A stretch of 64,000 bases of DNA, from assembly GCA_016342285.1 (NCBI GenBank), contig JAEINQ010000008.1, positions 1 through 64,000 on the forward strand, read 5' to 3'. This DNA comes from Desulfobacterales bacterium (GTDB taxonomy: Bacteria; Desulfobacterota; Desulfobacteria; Desulfobacterales; JAEINQ01). The notes under the pieces were generated by a model, which was not told the DNA's origin, did no database searches, and was given only the letters and a program-made list of their open reading frames with translations. This document shows positions 55,157 through 64,000 of this stretch, piece by piece. Position numbers and translations under genes: made by a program. The stretch's first letter is position 1. Every line of letters starts with the position of its first letter.

Positions 55157-56212
55157 ATGGCCTTTCGCTTCCCCTTTTTTTTCTACGTCGGCGGCCTGCT
55201 GTTGATACCGGCCGTTTACGGCATGTTCTGGCTGATATACAACTTCAACAATGATATGGATACGTTGGAAGGGATCGATGATATCGAACAGCGCAATTCG
55301 ATCTTTTACGGCCGATTCATCTCCATGCTCGGCGCCGGCATCATCTTCCTCAGCCTGACCAACGCCGTCATCCTGGGAGGCTTCATCTACAACGACGTTT
55401 TGAGCATACCATTTTCCGGTATCACCGATAAAATAGATAAAAACGCTGGAAAAGAGGGGGCAAAACCGACGGACGAGTCTTCCCCGGCCACAACCACCGA
55501 TAAAGAATCCACGAACAGCGGAACGAAAACAAATGGGGCACTGTCCGATCCCCAAACGACGCAGCCGGAAAGGCTCGACGCCGGGGGTCACCTTCTCCTG
55601 GTTTCCATGCTCATGGCGATTCTGGGCTCGCTCTTTTTCACAGCCAACACCCTCATCGCGGCGCGAAACGAGGGAAAGTCCGACTTCAGCCGGGCAAAGT
55701 TCTGGAGCGGCCTCTGGTTCCGCATGGGCGAAAGCGTTCTTTTCGTCCTGGTCTTCTTCCTTCTGGGCTGTTCCAGCAAAAGCAACTACAACGCCTTTAT
55801 CAACTGGTTTCCGGCCCTGTCCCTTTTTCTCGGCATGTTTGTCAAAAGCGGCGAACGCGTGGTCTTTGGCCTTGCCGAAAGACTCTTTGAAATGACCCGG
55901 GGCCTGCTGCCTGCCACGGCCCCGTCGGCCCAGGCCCTTGCGCCGGGGCCACCGCGCAACCTCACCCTGGCCAAAACAGGCAACCAGACCGTGGCTCTGG
56001 CTTGGGACGAACCGGTCCTTGGCGGCCCGGTGACCTCCTACCGGATCTACCGCGCCGAACCGGCGGGAAAGACGCCCAAACTCGTCGGCGAAACGCCGCC
56101 GGGTAGCCGCACGGCCTCCCAGCCTTTCAGCCTGAACGAAACGGCTTGTTTTCACATCACCGCCTTGAACAACGAGGCCGAAAGCAAGCCAAGCAACACG
56201 GTCGAGCCCTAA
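55157..56212 (+). CDS. Multi-pass membrane protein with C-terminal fibronectin type III domain
   Basis: This 351-residue protein has at least four hydrophobic segments (FFFYVGGLLLIPAVYGMFWL at 7-26; GAGIIFLSLTNAVILGGFIY near 60-79; LLLVSMLMAILGSLFFTAN near 150; VLFVLVFFLLGC near 197). A polar, low-complexity Ser/Thr/Lys loop lies between the second and third. The C-terminal ~85 residues form a fibronectin III-like domain (PPRNLTLAKTGNQTVALAWD, SYRIYRAEPAGKT, TACFHITALNNEAESKPS). I know no named family with this order. The small tail-anchored protein upstream is likely co-expressed. Confidence 0.75.
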   Translation: MAFRFPFFFYVGGLLLIPAVYGMFWLIYNFNNDMDTLEGIDDIEQRNSIFYGRFISMLGAGIIFLSLTNAVILGGFIYNDVLSIPFSGITDKIDKNAGKEGAKPTDESSPATTTDKESTNSGTKTNGALSDPQTTQPERLDAGGHLLLVSMLMAILGSLFFTANTLIAARNEGKSDFSRAKFWSGLWFRMGESVLFVLVFFLLGCSSKSNYNAFINWFPALSLFLGMFVKSGERVVFGLAERLFEMTRGLLPATAPSAQALAPGPPRNLTLAKTGNQTVALAWDEPVLGGPVTSYRIYRAEPAGKTPKLVGETPPGSRTASQPFSLNETACFHITALNNEAESKPSNTVEP

Positions 56213-56373
56213 CAGGGTGTTGAAAATGAATAACCTTCCCCGCGTTCTTTGCGTCTGAGTGAGGAAAGCGAACAGGTGATGAAGGATTGATTGCAGCCAC
56301 GGTAATACGTTTCAGTATTTGTGAATCGAATCACTCAGGTGGCCCTTTGTGCGGCCGCATGTTCAGATAGTTT

Positions 56374-56407
56374 CCATCCACTCAAAAACCGATTCGTGAA
56401 CGGGCAC
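56374..56407 (-). repeat. 34-bp repeat, copy 2
   Basis: This is a reverse-complement copy of 33807-33840 with a single difference. It lies 37 bp beyond the stop of the methyltransferase gene, close to the place where a cassette-end attC would be expected. Confidence 0.7.
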
Positions 56408-56444
56408 TATATAGGTTTCTTCAATTGGTCGGAAACCGATTGAT

Positions 56445-56996
56445 TCAGTGTTTTCTGGGCTTCAATGAGCATTTTATATTTCGTTTTATTACTCGTGGTA
56501 TAAGCATAGGTGTTTCCAGTTTATATTTCTCGTAATCTTGCCCATATGTCTCGAGAAGCAATTTTTCTTCATGCTTGCATAGGCAAAAGTAAAATATTAT
56601 AACAGCTGCCCAGACTATTGTGGCGGATAGCGAAAATGAGAGAATAAGTAGAGAGGGGTAAAACAGAATAGCGCCAAGATAGATTGGATGCCGCACAATA
56701 CTAAAGACACTTTTTTGAATAACTATTGGTTTTTCTCTTACTTCAGCGAAGACGATTGTTAATCCTTGTTTAGCTAAATATATGGCGATAATTAAGACAA
56801 TCATCGCTAAAGAAATTCTGATGTAAATTGAAAAATAGTCGGAAGTCAAAATTGAGAACTTAATAAAAAAGGAATCTGTTATCCATACTGTCAGAAATAT
56901 CGCTAATAAGATAATCTGACCAATATCACCAAAAGCATGTTCCCCCGCAAGATCCTTTCTGCCTTCGTGTTTTTTAAATATTTTCTCTTTTTCCAT
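56445..56996 (-). CDS. Isoprenylcysteine carboxyl methyltransferase-like membrane protein
   Basis: This 183-residue ICMT/PEMT-like membrane methyltransferase has four or five hydrophobic segments. The SAM/active-site block near the C-terminus is FSIVRHPIYLGAILFYPS followed by KHEEKLLLETYGQDYEKYK. Start ATG 56996 (MEKEKIFKKHEG) lies 22 bp after an attC-like site. The gene is clearly more AT-rich than its surroundings. The combination suggests a captured integron gene cassette. The substrate is unknown; bacterial members are often of unclear function. Confidence 0.85.
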   Translation of the reverse strand: MEKEKIFKKHEGRKDLAGEHAFGDIGQIILLAIFLTVWITDSFFIKFSILTSDYFSIYIRISLAMIVLIIAIYLAKQGLTIVFAEVREKPIVIQKSVFSIVRHPIYLGAILFYPSLLILSFSLSATIVWAAVIIFYFCLCKHEEKLLLETYGQDYEKYKLETPMLIPRVIKRNIKCSLKPRKH

Positions 56997-57017
56997 TTGA
57001 TTCCATGTATTTGTGTT

Positions 57018-57073
57018 GTCTAACGAACAAGAGTTTTTGCGGCGCGAAGCCGATGCCAATACTCTTGTTGGAC
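57018..57073 (-). other. attC-like integron recombination site
   Basis: On the minus strand it begins GTCCAAC and ends GTTAGAC, matching the RYYYAAC and GTTRRRY core sites of attC. The arms are complementary (ACAAGAGT/ACTCTTGT) around a GCGGCGCGAAGCCG centre. At 56 bp it is near the lower length limit. GTTAGAC is followed after 21 nt by the methyltransferase start, as in gene cassettes. No integrase or second attC was found. Confidence 0.6.
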
Positions 57074-57649
57074 TGAACCGCACGCACAGCGTTTGTTTGG
57101 AATTATTAAGGCATAATGCCGTATTTATAGGATTTTGTACAACGAGCAGGTCTTTTGATCAAGGCAAAAATATGGCCGCATGGCTTTGCTGCCCTTTCAA
57201 TTTCATTCGGATTTAGGGCTGCTTGGGGCATTAAGGGGCAGTTCGGGCGCACCGATCCTTTTCGGCATGGCCGGTAAGGATACTGGTGTGGGTTCATACT
57301 TCCTCCCTTGGCGGTGAACGGTTTTTGGTGTCCGGCTCTGGGGCAAACACCCTGTTCATGCCCCCCTTGTCGCAGTTTGGGCGCAGCCAAATTGGTTTGT
57401 CTGCGATTTTTCCGGCCGTCTCGGCAACTGCCAGTAAAAAATCCAGTTTCTCTTTCTCCGTTAACAGCAACTGACGTCTGAGTTCCTGCAAAAACCGCCG
57501 GTTTGATGAGGCAAAACGCCCGTAGCGGCGGAAATGCATACAAGACTTGTCTTTCCGGCTTCCTGTCGGTAGAAAGAAATCCTGACCATCCTGTTGACCA
57601 TGGCTGAACAAAAAACATCTCAACTTCGAAAGTCTCTGTTCGGGTGCAT
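57074..57649. other. Intergenic, no confident gene
   Basis: A minus-strand 109-codon frame starting with TTG at 57623 (RFLQELRRQLLLTEKEKLDF) looks helical but has no family I recognise and a weak start. It could be a remnant. Nothing else is supported. Confidence 0.35.
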
Positions 57650-58270
57650 ATGACGACCTACCTGATATTCGGCATCACCTATGCCTTTGCCGCCGCCGCA
57701 CAACCCGGCCCTTTTCAGACCTACATCATCTCTCAGACCTTGAGCCGGGGGTGGAAACACACGCTGCCGGCGGCCTTTGCGCCCTTGTTGAGCGATGTTC
57801 CGATCATTGCCCTGACGTTGATTGTATTGAGCCAGGTGCGGGTCGAATTCTTCCGCTTCCTCCACTGTGGCGGGGGTATTTTCCTGTTGTATCTGGCAAT
57901 CCGTTCATTTGCTGCATGGCGGCATTTTGATGCTGAAACGGAAATGGATGTCCAGTCCGGCCATCAGACGTTGTTCAATGCTGCCATTGTCAATCTGTTG
58001 AATCCAAATCCGTACGTGGGCTGGAGCCTGATCATGGGGCCGATGTTTTTGAGGGGTTGGAGGGAGGCGCCCGTCAACGGCCTTTCACTGCTCGTTTCTT
58101 TTTACGCCACAATGATCATCTGCACGGTCGGCATCATCATGTTGTTTGCCTTTGCAAGGAAGCTCGGTCCCCGAGTGAATCGGTTTTCATTGGGCCTTTC
58201 AACCGCTGGGCTGGCCGGTTTTGGAATCTACCAATTGTGGTTGGGAATCACTTTGTTTTTGGCAGGATAA
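57650..58270 (+). CDS. LysE/RhtB-family amino acid exporter
   Basis: This protein of about 206 residues has six hydrophobic segments and the LysE hallmark FAAAAQPGPFQTYIISQTLS near the N-terminus. LNPNPYVGWSLIMGP follows in the middle. Members export amino acids or related metabolites using the proton gradient. GTG 57644 in the same frame is an alternative start. It stands alone. Confidence 0.87.
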   Translation: MTTYLIFGITYAFAAAAQPGPFQTYIISQTLSRGWKHTLPAAFAPLLSDVPIIALTLIVLSQVRVEFFRFLHCGGGIFLLYLAIRSFAAWRHFDAETEMDVQSGHQTLFNAAIVNLLNPNPYVGWSLIMGPMFLRGWREAPVNGLSLLVSFYATMIICTVGIIMLFAFARKLGPRVNRFSLGLSTAGLAGFGIYQLWLGITLFLAG

Positions 58271-58407
58271 ACCGGGCGGGCGGATTTTTTTCTGCCCTCC
58301 GGTCAAAAAACATCGCCCGTGTCTTGAAGTGCGGAGATAACGTATAATGTTTTCATGATATCTTTATTCGGTAAGGTAAAAACCATAAAACGTTTTTCGG
58401 AAAGCGC

Positions 58408-58974
58408 ATGGTTATGAATATGGGAAAAATACCGAAGGGTTTTATCCTGATTTTATTGATACTGGCGGGGTGTTCTTCGGGCAAAGACTGGCGCACGGCC
58501 AGTCGCGAATCGGCGGGAATCGCACCCGATCCCGCCGTCACCCATGAGGCGGTTCTGCAGGTCTACGCCGCCAAAGCCTGGAACTGGCGCGGGTGGTTTG
58601 CCGTTCACACCTGGATCGCGGCCAAACGAACCGGCGAAACCTTTTACACAGTCTACGACGTGGTCGGCTGGCGTGGATATCGCGGCCAGCCGGTCCTGAA
58701 GATTGCCCGGGATCTGCCCGACCGTCACTGGTTTGGTGCAAAGCCTGAAATCCTCAAAACCCACAGGGGCGCGGGCGTCGACGCCCTGATTGATGCCGTG
58801 GACGAGGCGGCCCGGGCCTACCCCTGGAAAACGACCTACAAGGCGTTGCCCGGCCCCAACAGCAACACCTTCACCGCCTGGATCGCCAAACAGGTGCCCC
58901 GATTGGAACTGGATCTCCCGTGGTCTGCCATCGGCAGCGGTTATGCCTGCACAAACGTATCAGGAGCGTCTTAG
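58408..58974 (+). CDS. DUF3750 lipoprotein, C-terminally truncated
   Basis: This 188-residue protein has a signal peptide and lipobox (FILILLILAGCSS). The DUF3750 core follows: DWRTASRESAGIAPDPAVTH, WRGWFAVHTWIAAKRTGE, LPDRHWFGAKPEIL and PGPNSNTFTAWIAKQVP. Family members usually continue some 60-70 residues past LPWSAIG; here the frame ends soon after (GSGYACTNVSGAS). Its stop lies 15 bp inside the convergent deacetylase gene, so a deletion probably fused the two. Whether the shortened lipoprotein is functional is unclear. Confidence 0.8.
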   Translation: MVMNMGKIPKGFILILLILAGCSSGKDWRTASRESAGIAPDPAVTHEAVLQVYAAKAWNWRGWFAVHTWIAAKRTGETFYTVYDVVGWRGYRGQPVLKIARDLPDRHWFGAKPEILKTHRGAGVDALIDAVDEAARAYPWKTTYKALPGPNSNTFTAWIAKQVPRLELDLPWSAIGSGYACTNVSGAS

Positions 58975-59724
58975 AAGGCGGGAGACATAGACGAGATCCA
59001 CCCGGCCAGCCACCTGTTTCAGCCACAGGGATATGGCGGCGGCGGTCTCGGGAAAGGGGTGGCCGATGGCAACGGCGCTACCGAAAGCCAGTGCCCGGCG
59101 CTCCAGCCGTCGAAGCTGCGTGGTGACCGCCCGTACCTGCCTGACGTTGTCCAGAAACACATGGCGCCGGGCCGACGGCATTTGAAGGCTCCGGGCGGTC
59201 TCAAAGGCGATGGATTGGCCCGAGGTCCGGCTGTCGACGAAAAATAGCCCGTTGTCCTGAACCACCCCCAGGGCCTGGGTAATTTTGTCACAACAGGCGG
59301 TAAACCGGGACCCCATGTGGTTGTTGACCCCCACGGCATGGGGGATGCTGTCGATATTGTCCTGAAGGATGCGGTGGATCTGGAACGGATCGCTATGGAC
59401 CCACAAAGCACCGGGACCGGGATCGAACTGGTCGCTGACAGGCTCCATGGGTTGGTGCAACATGATCTCGTGACCCGCTCCGTGTATCTGATGGGCCAGC
59501 ACCTCGGAAAGGGGGCGGTGGGGCAGGATGGAGAAGGTAACGGGCGCTCCAAGGGCCAGGAACAGTTCGGTCCGCTGTTGGCTGAAACCGATGTCGTCCA
59601 CGATCAGGGCAATTTTCGGCCGGGGCGCTGCCATGGTCATGGCGGCCGCCCGGCGCGACAGACCCATGACCCCGACCAAACCAGTGATCCAGACCGCGCT
59701 CTTGAGAAACCGCCTTCGGTTCAT
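58960..59724 (-). CDS. Divergent polysaccharide deacetylase (YibQ-like), Tat-exported
   Basis: This 254-residue protein is of the DUF610/divergent polysaccharide deacetylase family. The twin-arginine signal is MNRRRFLKSAVW followed by a hydrophobic stretch. Active-site blocks are PKIALIVDDIGFSQ, HEIMLHQPMEP, GVNNHMGSRFT and AIGHPFPETAA. Start ATG 59724 gives the signal sequence; the frame continues upstream without function. It would act on a cell-wall or exopolysaccharide substrate. Its stop overlaps the DUF3750 gene by 15 bp. Confidence 0.88.
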   Translation of the reverse strand: MNRRRFLKSAVWITGLVGVMGLSRRAAAMTMAAPRPKIALIVDDIGFSQQRTELFLALGAPVTFSILPHRPLSEVLAHQIHGAGHEIMLHQPMEPVSDQFDPGPGALWVHSDPFQIHRILQDNIDSIPHAVGVNNHMGSRFTACCDKITQALGVVQDNGLFFVDSRTSGQSIAFETARSLQMPSARRHVFLDNVRQVRAVTTQLRRLERRALAFGSAVAIGHPFPETAAAISLWLKQVAGRVDLVYVSRLLRRS

Positions 59725-60019
59725 TGTCACATCGCCTTCGTTCTGAAACACCGGTTTACCGCTTTTAAACAATTTTGATACTACATACAATCTGTAGTGG
59801 GTCGCCGTCAAGAACAATACTACATAAAGGGATTTTTTCCTCACCGAAATGGAACATTTTGCTTGCATTTCAGACGGTCTGCCATTATGATGCCCAACAA
59901 AAAAACATAGAGATGACGCTGCCTTTGTCAGCTGTCATCCAAGACCGCCCATCCTTTACCGGCGTCCTGATGGCGGCACTCATTTATAATAGATCCGGTA
60001 TTGAAAAAGGTGAAAAGGC

Positions 60020-60442
60020 ATGGCCAAGGTATTCAGACCCAGCACCAGAGAAGCAAGCATCCTGTCCAAGATTGAATCGTCCAAGGAACATGCCCGGCGC
60101 CGTGCCCTTTCCGGCATCCGGGACAGCGTCGATCTGTTGTCCAACGGCATCGCCATGAAACTGGTGGAAAATGAACTGGTCGAGACCACCAGCAAGAATA
60201 TCCTGGAAGAGCAGATCAAGACTTGCCTGGAGACCCTGAGTCACGCTGAGGACTTTGATGTCGATTATCAGGTCGCCCCGTTTCGCCAGTTGGTTCCCAA
60301 CCCCCATGTAGTCAGCCTCTACGTCACTGCCTTTGTCCTCGAAAAGCTCATCAATCACAAGGTGGTGGTGGATATCTACGGCAGCGACGAAGATATCTAC
60401 CAGTGCATCAACAAGCAAGTCGCCAAGTACCTGCCCTCCTGA
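60020..60442 (+). CDS. Conserved hypothetical protein
   Basis: This 140-residue protein (MAKVFRPSTREASILSKIES, DVDYQVAPFRQLVPNPHVVS, INHKVVVDIYGSDEDIYQCI) has no signal, membrane segment or known catalytic motif. It resembles an uncharacterised Desulfobacterota family as far as I recall. It lies 3 nt upstream of the MBL hydrolase gene and should be co-translated with it, so a shared RNA-related role is possible but unproven. Confidence 0.7.
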   Translation: MAKVFRPSTREASILSKIESSKEHARRRALSGIRDSVDLLSNGIAMKLVENELVETTSKNILEEQIKTCLETLSHAEDFDVDYQVAPFRQLVPNPHVVSLYVTAFVLEKLINHKVVVDIYGSDEDIYQCINKQVAKYLPS

Positions 60443-60445
60443 CCC

Positions 60446-61459
60446 ATGCGCCCCTCTTTTCATCCCCGGTTGGTCAACAGCCCCCTGGACGACCCGGGTC
60501 TTGTGGTTGGCTTTTCCTTTGAAAACCGCTCCCTGATGTTCGATGCCGGTGATACCGCCCCCCTTTCCTCGCGGGAACTGCTCAAGGTCAGTCACCTCTT
60601 TATCAGCCACACCCACATGGACCATTTCATCGGATTCGACCGGATTTTGAGACTTTTCCTCGGCCGGCCGGCCAAACTCCACGTCTTCGGTCCGGCGGGA
60701 TTCCTGGCCAACCTGGAAGGAAAACTCGCCGCCTACACCTGGAACCTGGTTTCCACCTACACGGGCAAACTCACCCTCGGCGCCACCGAAGTGCGGGCGG
60801 ACCGGACCCTGACCCGTCATTATGACTGCCGGTCCCGATTCAGGCCGGACCATGCGCCCAAGGAGGCCCCCTTTACCGGCGTATTACTGGAAGAACCGGG
60901 CCTCACGGTCACTGCGGCAATCCTGGACCACGGGGACATCCCCTGCCTCGCCTTTTGCCTGACCGAACGGTTTCACGTGAACATTCGAAAAACAGCCCTG
61001 GAATCCATGGGGCTTTCCGTGGGCCCCTGGCTGGCTGACTTCAAACAGGCCCTCTTTGAAGGGCGCCCGCCGGATACACCCATAGAGGTTCCCATGGCCG
61101 ACGACCGGCCTCCCGACCGTTACCTGCTGGGCGAATTGTCCGACCGGATCGCACACACCTCGCCGGGTCAGAAGATTGCCTACGTGGTGGACGCGGATTA
61201 CACCCCGGCCAATGAGGCAGCCATCGTTGCCATGGCCCAAACCTGCGACCACCTGTTCATTGAAGCGGCTTTTCTCGATCGGGATGCGGATCAGGCCGCG
61301 GCCAAGCACCACCTGACAGCGCACCAGGCCGGCACCATTGCCCGAAAGGCTCGGGCCGGCGGGCTCACCGTCTGCCATTTTTCTCCACGCTATGCCGATC
61401 AGCCTCATCTTCTCACCGAAGAGGCCCTGGTCGCGTTCAGGGGCGACTCCCCGCTTTGA
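60446..61459 (+). CDS. RNase Z-like MBL-fold hydrolase
   Basis: This 337-residue metallo-beta-lactamase fold protein has the metal motif SHTHMDHFIGFD (H55, H57, D59, H60), an aspartate in AYVVDADYTPAN and later histidines in AILDHGDIPCLAFCLTE and CHFSPRYAD, the order typical of the RNase Z/arylsulfatase-like group. True tRNase Z would cut tRNA 3' ends; divergence in the middle region leaves the substrate open. It forms a two-gene operon with the preceding hypothetical gene. Confidence 0.87.
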   Translation: MRPSFHPRLVNSPLDDPGLVVGFSFENRSLMFDAGDTAPLSSRELLKVSHLFISHTHMDHFIGFDRILRLFLGRPAKLHVFGPAGFLANLEGKLAAYTWNLVSTYTGKLTLGATEVRADRTLTRHYDCRSRFRPDHAPKEAPFTGVLLEEPGLTVTAAILDHGDIPCLAFCLTERFHVNIRKTALESMGLSVGPWLADFKQALFEGRPPDTPIEVPMADDRPPDRYLLGELSDRIAHTSPGQKIAYVVDADYTPANEAAIVAMAQTCDHLFIEAAFLDRDADQAAAKHHLTAHQAGTIARKARAGGLTVCHFSPRYADQPHLLTEEALVAFRGDSPL

Positions 61460-61580
61460 TTTTCCTATACCGGTCCAGAGAGCCCTTTTTTTCTTTGTAT
61501 GCATCAGAGTTATTGTCTGTGATTTTATCGAAACCATCAATTGACCATGCCGTTTCCGAAACGCAAAACCAGAGGAAATC

Positions 61581-63845
61581 ATGAACAACGCCCACATTAC
61601 CAGAATCACAAGCGAAACCGGCTACCACGCCGCCCAGGTGACGGCGGTGGCCGCCCTGCTTCTTGAAGGCGCCACCATTCCCTTTATCTCCCGATACCGG
61701 AAAGAGGTCACCGGAAGCCTGGACGAAGTTGCCGTGACCACGATCCGTGACCGGCTCAGTCAGATGGCCGAATTGGATTCGCGTCGGGAAGCCGTTTTAA
61801 AATCCCTGGATCAGCACGGCCACCTCAACGATGAGCTGCGCGACCGGGTTCAGGCTGCCGAGACCCTGTCCGAACTGGAAGACATCTACCTGCCATACCG
61901 ACCCAAGCGTCGCACCAAAGCCACCATGGCCCGGGAAAAAGGGCTCGAACCATTGGCGGAAGCGCTCTTTTCACAATCGGGCGCAGACCCGGAGAAGATC
62001 GCTGCCAGCTTTGTCGATCCCGAAAAAGGGGTCGATTCCGTTGACGACGCCCTTGCCGGCGCGCGGGACATCATGGCCGAGTGGGTCAGCGAAAACGCCC
62101 AAGCCCGCGCCGCCCTGCGCCGTCTTTTTGAAAATCGAGGGGTATTTCGCTGCACCGTGGCAACGGGAAAGGAGGCCGAGGCAGCCAAATACAAGGATTA
62201 CTTTGACTGGCAGGAACCCGTGGCCACGGCACCATCCCACCGAATTCTGGCCATGCGCCGGGGGGAAAAAGAGGATCTGCTCAACCTGACCATCGCCCCG
62301 GCCGAAGAAGAGGCCGTGACCCTGTTGCAGGAAATGTTTTTGACCGGCGATGGCCCCGACACCGATCAGGTCCGCCTGGCCGTCACCGACAGCTACAAAC
62401 GCCTGCTCTCGCGGTCCATGGAGACCGAAATCCGTCTGACCACCAAGGAGCGGGCCGATACCGAAGCCATTCGTGTTTTTGCCGACAACTTAAGACAACT
62501 CCTCCTGGCGCCGCCCCTGGGTGCCAAGCGGATCATGGCCATCGACCCCGGGTTTCGCACGGGATGCAAACTGGTCTGTCTGGACCGTCAGGGAAAGCTG
62601 CTGCACAACGGCACCATCTACCCCCATACATCGTCGGGCAGCGATAACCGTGCCGCGGAAACGGTCCGCGATCTGGCCGATCGATACGACATCGAAGCCG
62701 TTGCCGTTGGAAACGGTACCGCCGGCAGGGAAACCGAAACCTTCCTTCGCGCAATCGACTTTTCCCGGCCGATTCCCATCGTCATGGTCAACGAAAGTGG
62801 TGCATCCATCTACTCGGCATCGGAGGCGGCCCGCAAAGAATTCCCCGACCACGATCTCACGGTACGCGGCTCAATCTCCATCGGACGTCGGCTCATGGAC
62901 CCCCTGTCCGAACTGGTGAAAATCGATCCCAAATCCATCGGTGTGGGCCAGTACCAGCACGACGTGGACCCCATCGCCCTGAAGCAGTCGTTAGACGATG
63001 TGGTGGCAAGTTGCGTCAACGGCGTAGGGGTCGACGTCAACCGGGCCAGCGTTCAACTGCTCACCTATGTGTCGGGCCTCGGTCCCCGTCTGGCCGCCAA
63101 TATCGTGGCCTTTCGAGACGAAAACGGACCCTTTGAAAGCCGCCTGGCCCTGAAGCAGGTCCCCCGCCTCGGCCCCAAGGCCTTTGAGCAGGCAGCCGGT
63201 TTTCTTCGTATTCACAACGGCCCCCACCCCCTGGATGCCAGCGCCGTGCATCCGGAAAGCTACCACATCGTGGACGCCATGGCTGCCGACCTGTCCTGCA
63301 CCGTTGGGGAACTGATGACATCGGCCGAGCAGAGGAAAAAAATCGAACCGAACCGATACGTCACCGACACCGTGGGCCTTCCGACCCTGCGCGATATTCT
63401 GGCGGAACTGGCCAAACCGGGACGAGACCCCAGAAAAGAATTCGAGGCCTTTTCCTTTGCCAGCGGCATCGAAAAACCGGCCGATCTGAGAGAGGGAATG
63501 CGACTGCCGGGCATTGTCACCAACATCACCGCTTTTGGCGCCTTTGTTGACATCGGGGTTCATCAGGACGGCCTGGTTCACGTCAGCCAGATGGCCGACC
63601 GGTTTGTCCGCAACCCCTCAGACGTGGTAAAGGTGGCACAGAAAGTCGACGTGACGGTTTTGGAGGTGGATCTGGAGCGAAAACGCATTTCCCTTTCCAT
63701 GAAATCGGCGCCGGAAACCGGCGGCCGCGGTGCCCCTGCCGCCGCTAAAAAGAACAGTGGGAAAAAGAAACAACAGGCGCCGGCAGCATCCAAGCCGACC
63801 CCGTTCAACAACCCCTTTGCCGATGCTTTCGGTAAAAAACATTAA
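61581..63845 (+). CDS. tex: Tex family RNA-binding transcription accessory protein
   Basis: This 754-residue protein has an N-terminal helical region with [20 protein letters not shown], a YqgF/RNase H-like domain ([18 protein letters not shown]), a helix-hairpin-helix region ([29 protein letters not shown]) and a C-terminal S1 RNA-binding domain ([20 protein letters not shown]). A lysine/alanine-rich tail ends the protein. Family members act in transcription and RNA decay. It is complete and precedes dtd with 11 bp between stop and start. Confidence 0.96.
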   Translation: MNNAHITRITSETGYHAAQVTAVAALLLEGATIPFISRYRKEVTGSLDEVAVTTIRDRLSQMAELDSRREAVLKSLDQHGHLNDELRDRVQAAETLSELEDIYLPYRPKRRTKATMAREKGLEPLAEALFSQSGADPEKIAASFVDPEKGVDSVDDALAGARDIMAEWVSENAQARAALRRLFENRGVFRCTVATGKEAEAAKYKDYFDWQEPVATAPSHRILAMRRGEKEDLLNLTIAPAEEEAVTLLQEMFLTGDGPDTDQVRLAVTDSYKRLLSRSMETEIRLTTKERADTEAIRVFADNLRQLLLAPPLGAKRIMAIDPGFRTGCKLVCLDRQGKLLHNGTIYPHTSSGSDNRAAETVRDLADRYDIEAVAVGNGTAGRETETFLRAIDFSRPIPIVMVNESGASIYSASEAARKEFPDHDLTVRGSISIGRRLMDPLSELVKIDPKSIGVGQYQHDVDPIALKQSLDDVVASCVNGVGVDVNRASVQLLTYVSGLGPRLAANIVAFRDENGPFESRLALKQVPRLGPKAFEQAAGFLRIHNGPHPLDASAVHPESYHIVDAMAADLSCTVGELMTSAEQRKKIEPNRYVTDTVGLPTLRDILAELAKPGRDPRKEFEAFSFASGIEKPADLREGMRLPGIVTNITAFGAFVDIGVHQDGLVHVSQMADRFVRNPSDVVKVAQKVDVTVLEVDLERKRISLSMKSAPETGGRGAPAAAKKNSGKKKQQAPAASKPTPFNNPFADAFGKKH

Positions 63846-63856
63846 AAGGAGGGGAC

Positions 63857-64000
63857 ATGCGCGCCGTGATCCAGCGCGTCAGCCGGGGAGAGGTTAGCGT
63901 GGAAGGCGAAACCGTCGGCCGCATCGATGCCGGTCTGGTGGTGCTTCTCGGCGTGGCCGACGGCGACACCCCTGCCGACGCTGACTATCTGGCCGACAAG
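63857..64000 (+). CDS. dtd: D-aminoacyl-tRNA deacylase, 5' part
   Basis: The first 48 codons ([40 protein letters not shown]) match the start of Dtd, which removes D-amino acids from mischarged tRNA. AAAGGAGGGG precedes the ATG. The gene runs off the right edge of the window. Confidence 0.95.
   Translation, partial: MRAVIQRVSRGEVSVEGETVGRIDAGLVVLLGVADGDTPADADYLADK

Noticed and set aside
54542-56155. 537-codon minus-strand frame
   Set aside because: It lies antisense to the FN3 membrane protein, has shadow-type composition and no motifs.

Overview
The window looks like chromosomal DNA of a Desulfobacterota bacterium, probably Desulfobacteraceae/Desulfosarcina-like. This is inferred from moderately high GC, from linked gene pairs such as miaB with a DUF4911 gene, from a small 'cytoplasmic protein' family gene beside an M29 peptidase, and from many short intergenic repeats. 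No rRNA or tRNA gene was found. The window begins outside an array and ends inside dtd.

Bases 94-17950 form a defence island. A type I-E CRISPR array of 90 repeats (94-5560) reads on the minus strand. Its leader faces cas2 and cas1. Next come about 1 kb of inserted DNA (a decayed four-helix-bundle gene and an opposite-strand vapBC module), then cas6e-cas5e-cas7e-cse2-cas8e, then a co-directional pair encoding an ABC-type ATPase and a TOPRIM-like protein, then cas3. A divergent Phd/PIN toxin-antitoxin module and a decayed WYL-type regulator flank cas3. The ATPase/TOPRIM pair sits in line between cas3 and cas8e with short gaps. It is the best candidate for an unfamiliar CRISPR-associated function.

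Bases 18000-32000 hold repeats and gene remnants, a TetR regulator, an SCP2-domain protein, an M24 peptidase, uup, an RlmL-like rRNA methyltransferase, a YfcE-like phosphodiesterase, and a PurF homologue that lacks the glutaminase cysteine. A tight three-gene operon follows: a transglutaminase-like protein, an ABC ATPase and an ABC permease.

Bases 32000-54500 are mostly housekeeping genes: threonine dehydratase, a YqeY protein, a PflX-like radical SAM enzyme, an HD hydrolase, two alpha/beta hydrolases, prfC, an M29 aminopeptidase, an amidase broken by one amber codon, a 1241-residue membrane-anchored protein, a bifunctional nuclease, miaB, a DUF4911 protein and recJ. A RelE/Phd toxin-antitoxin pair follows. 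Intergenic DNA is rich in dispersed repeats: a ~212-bp family, two mosaic modules, a 117-bp element with inverted ends, and a 198-bp nested inverted repeat. One CRISPR spacer matches 22 of 24 bases beside one copy of the ~212-bp repeat.

Bases 54900-64000 hold a small membrane protein next to a membrane protein with a fibronectin III tail, an AT-rich methyltransferase gene behind an integron attC-like site, a LysE exporter, a C-terminally truncated DUF3750 lipoprotein colliding with a divergent polysaccharide deacetylase, a conserved hypothetical, an RNase Z-like MBL hydrolase, tex and the start of dtd.
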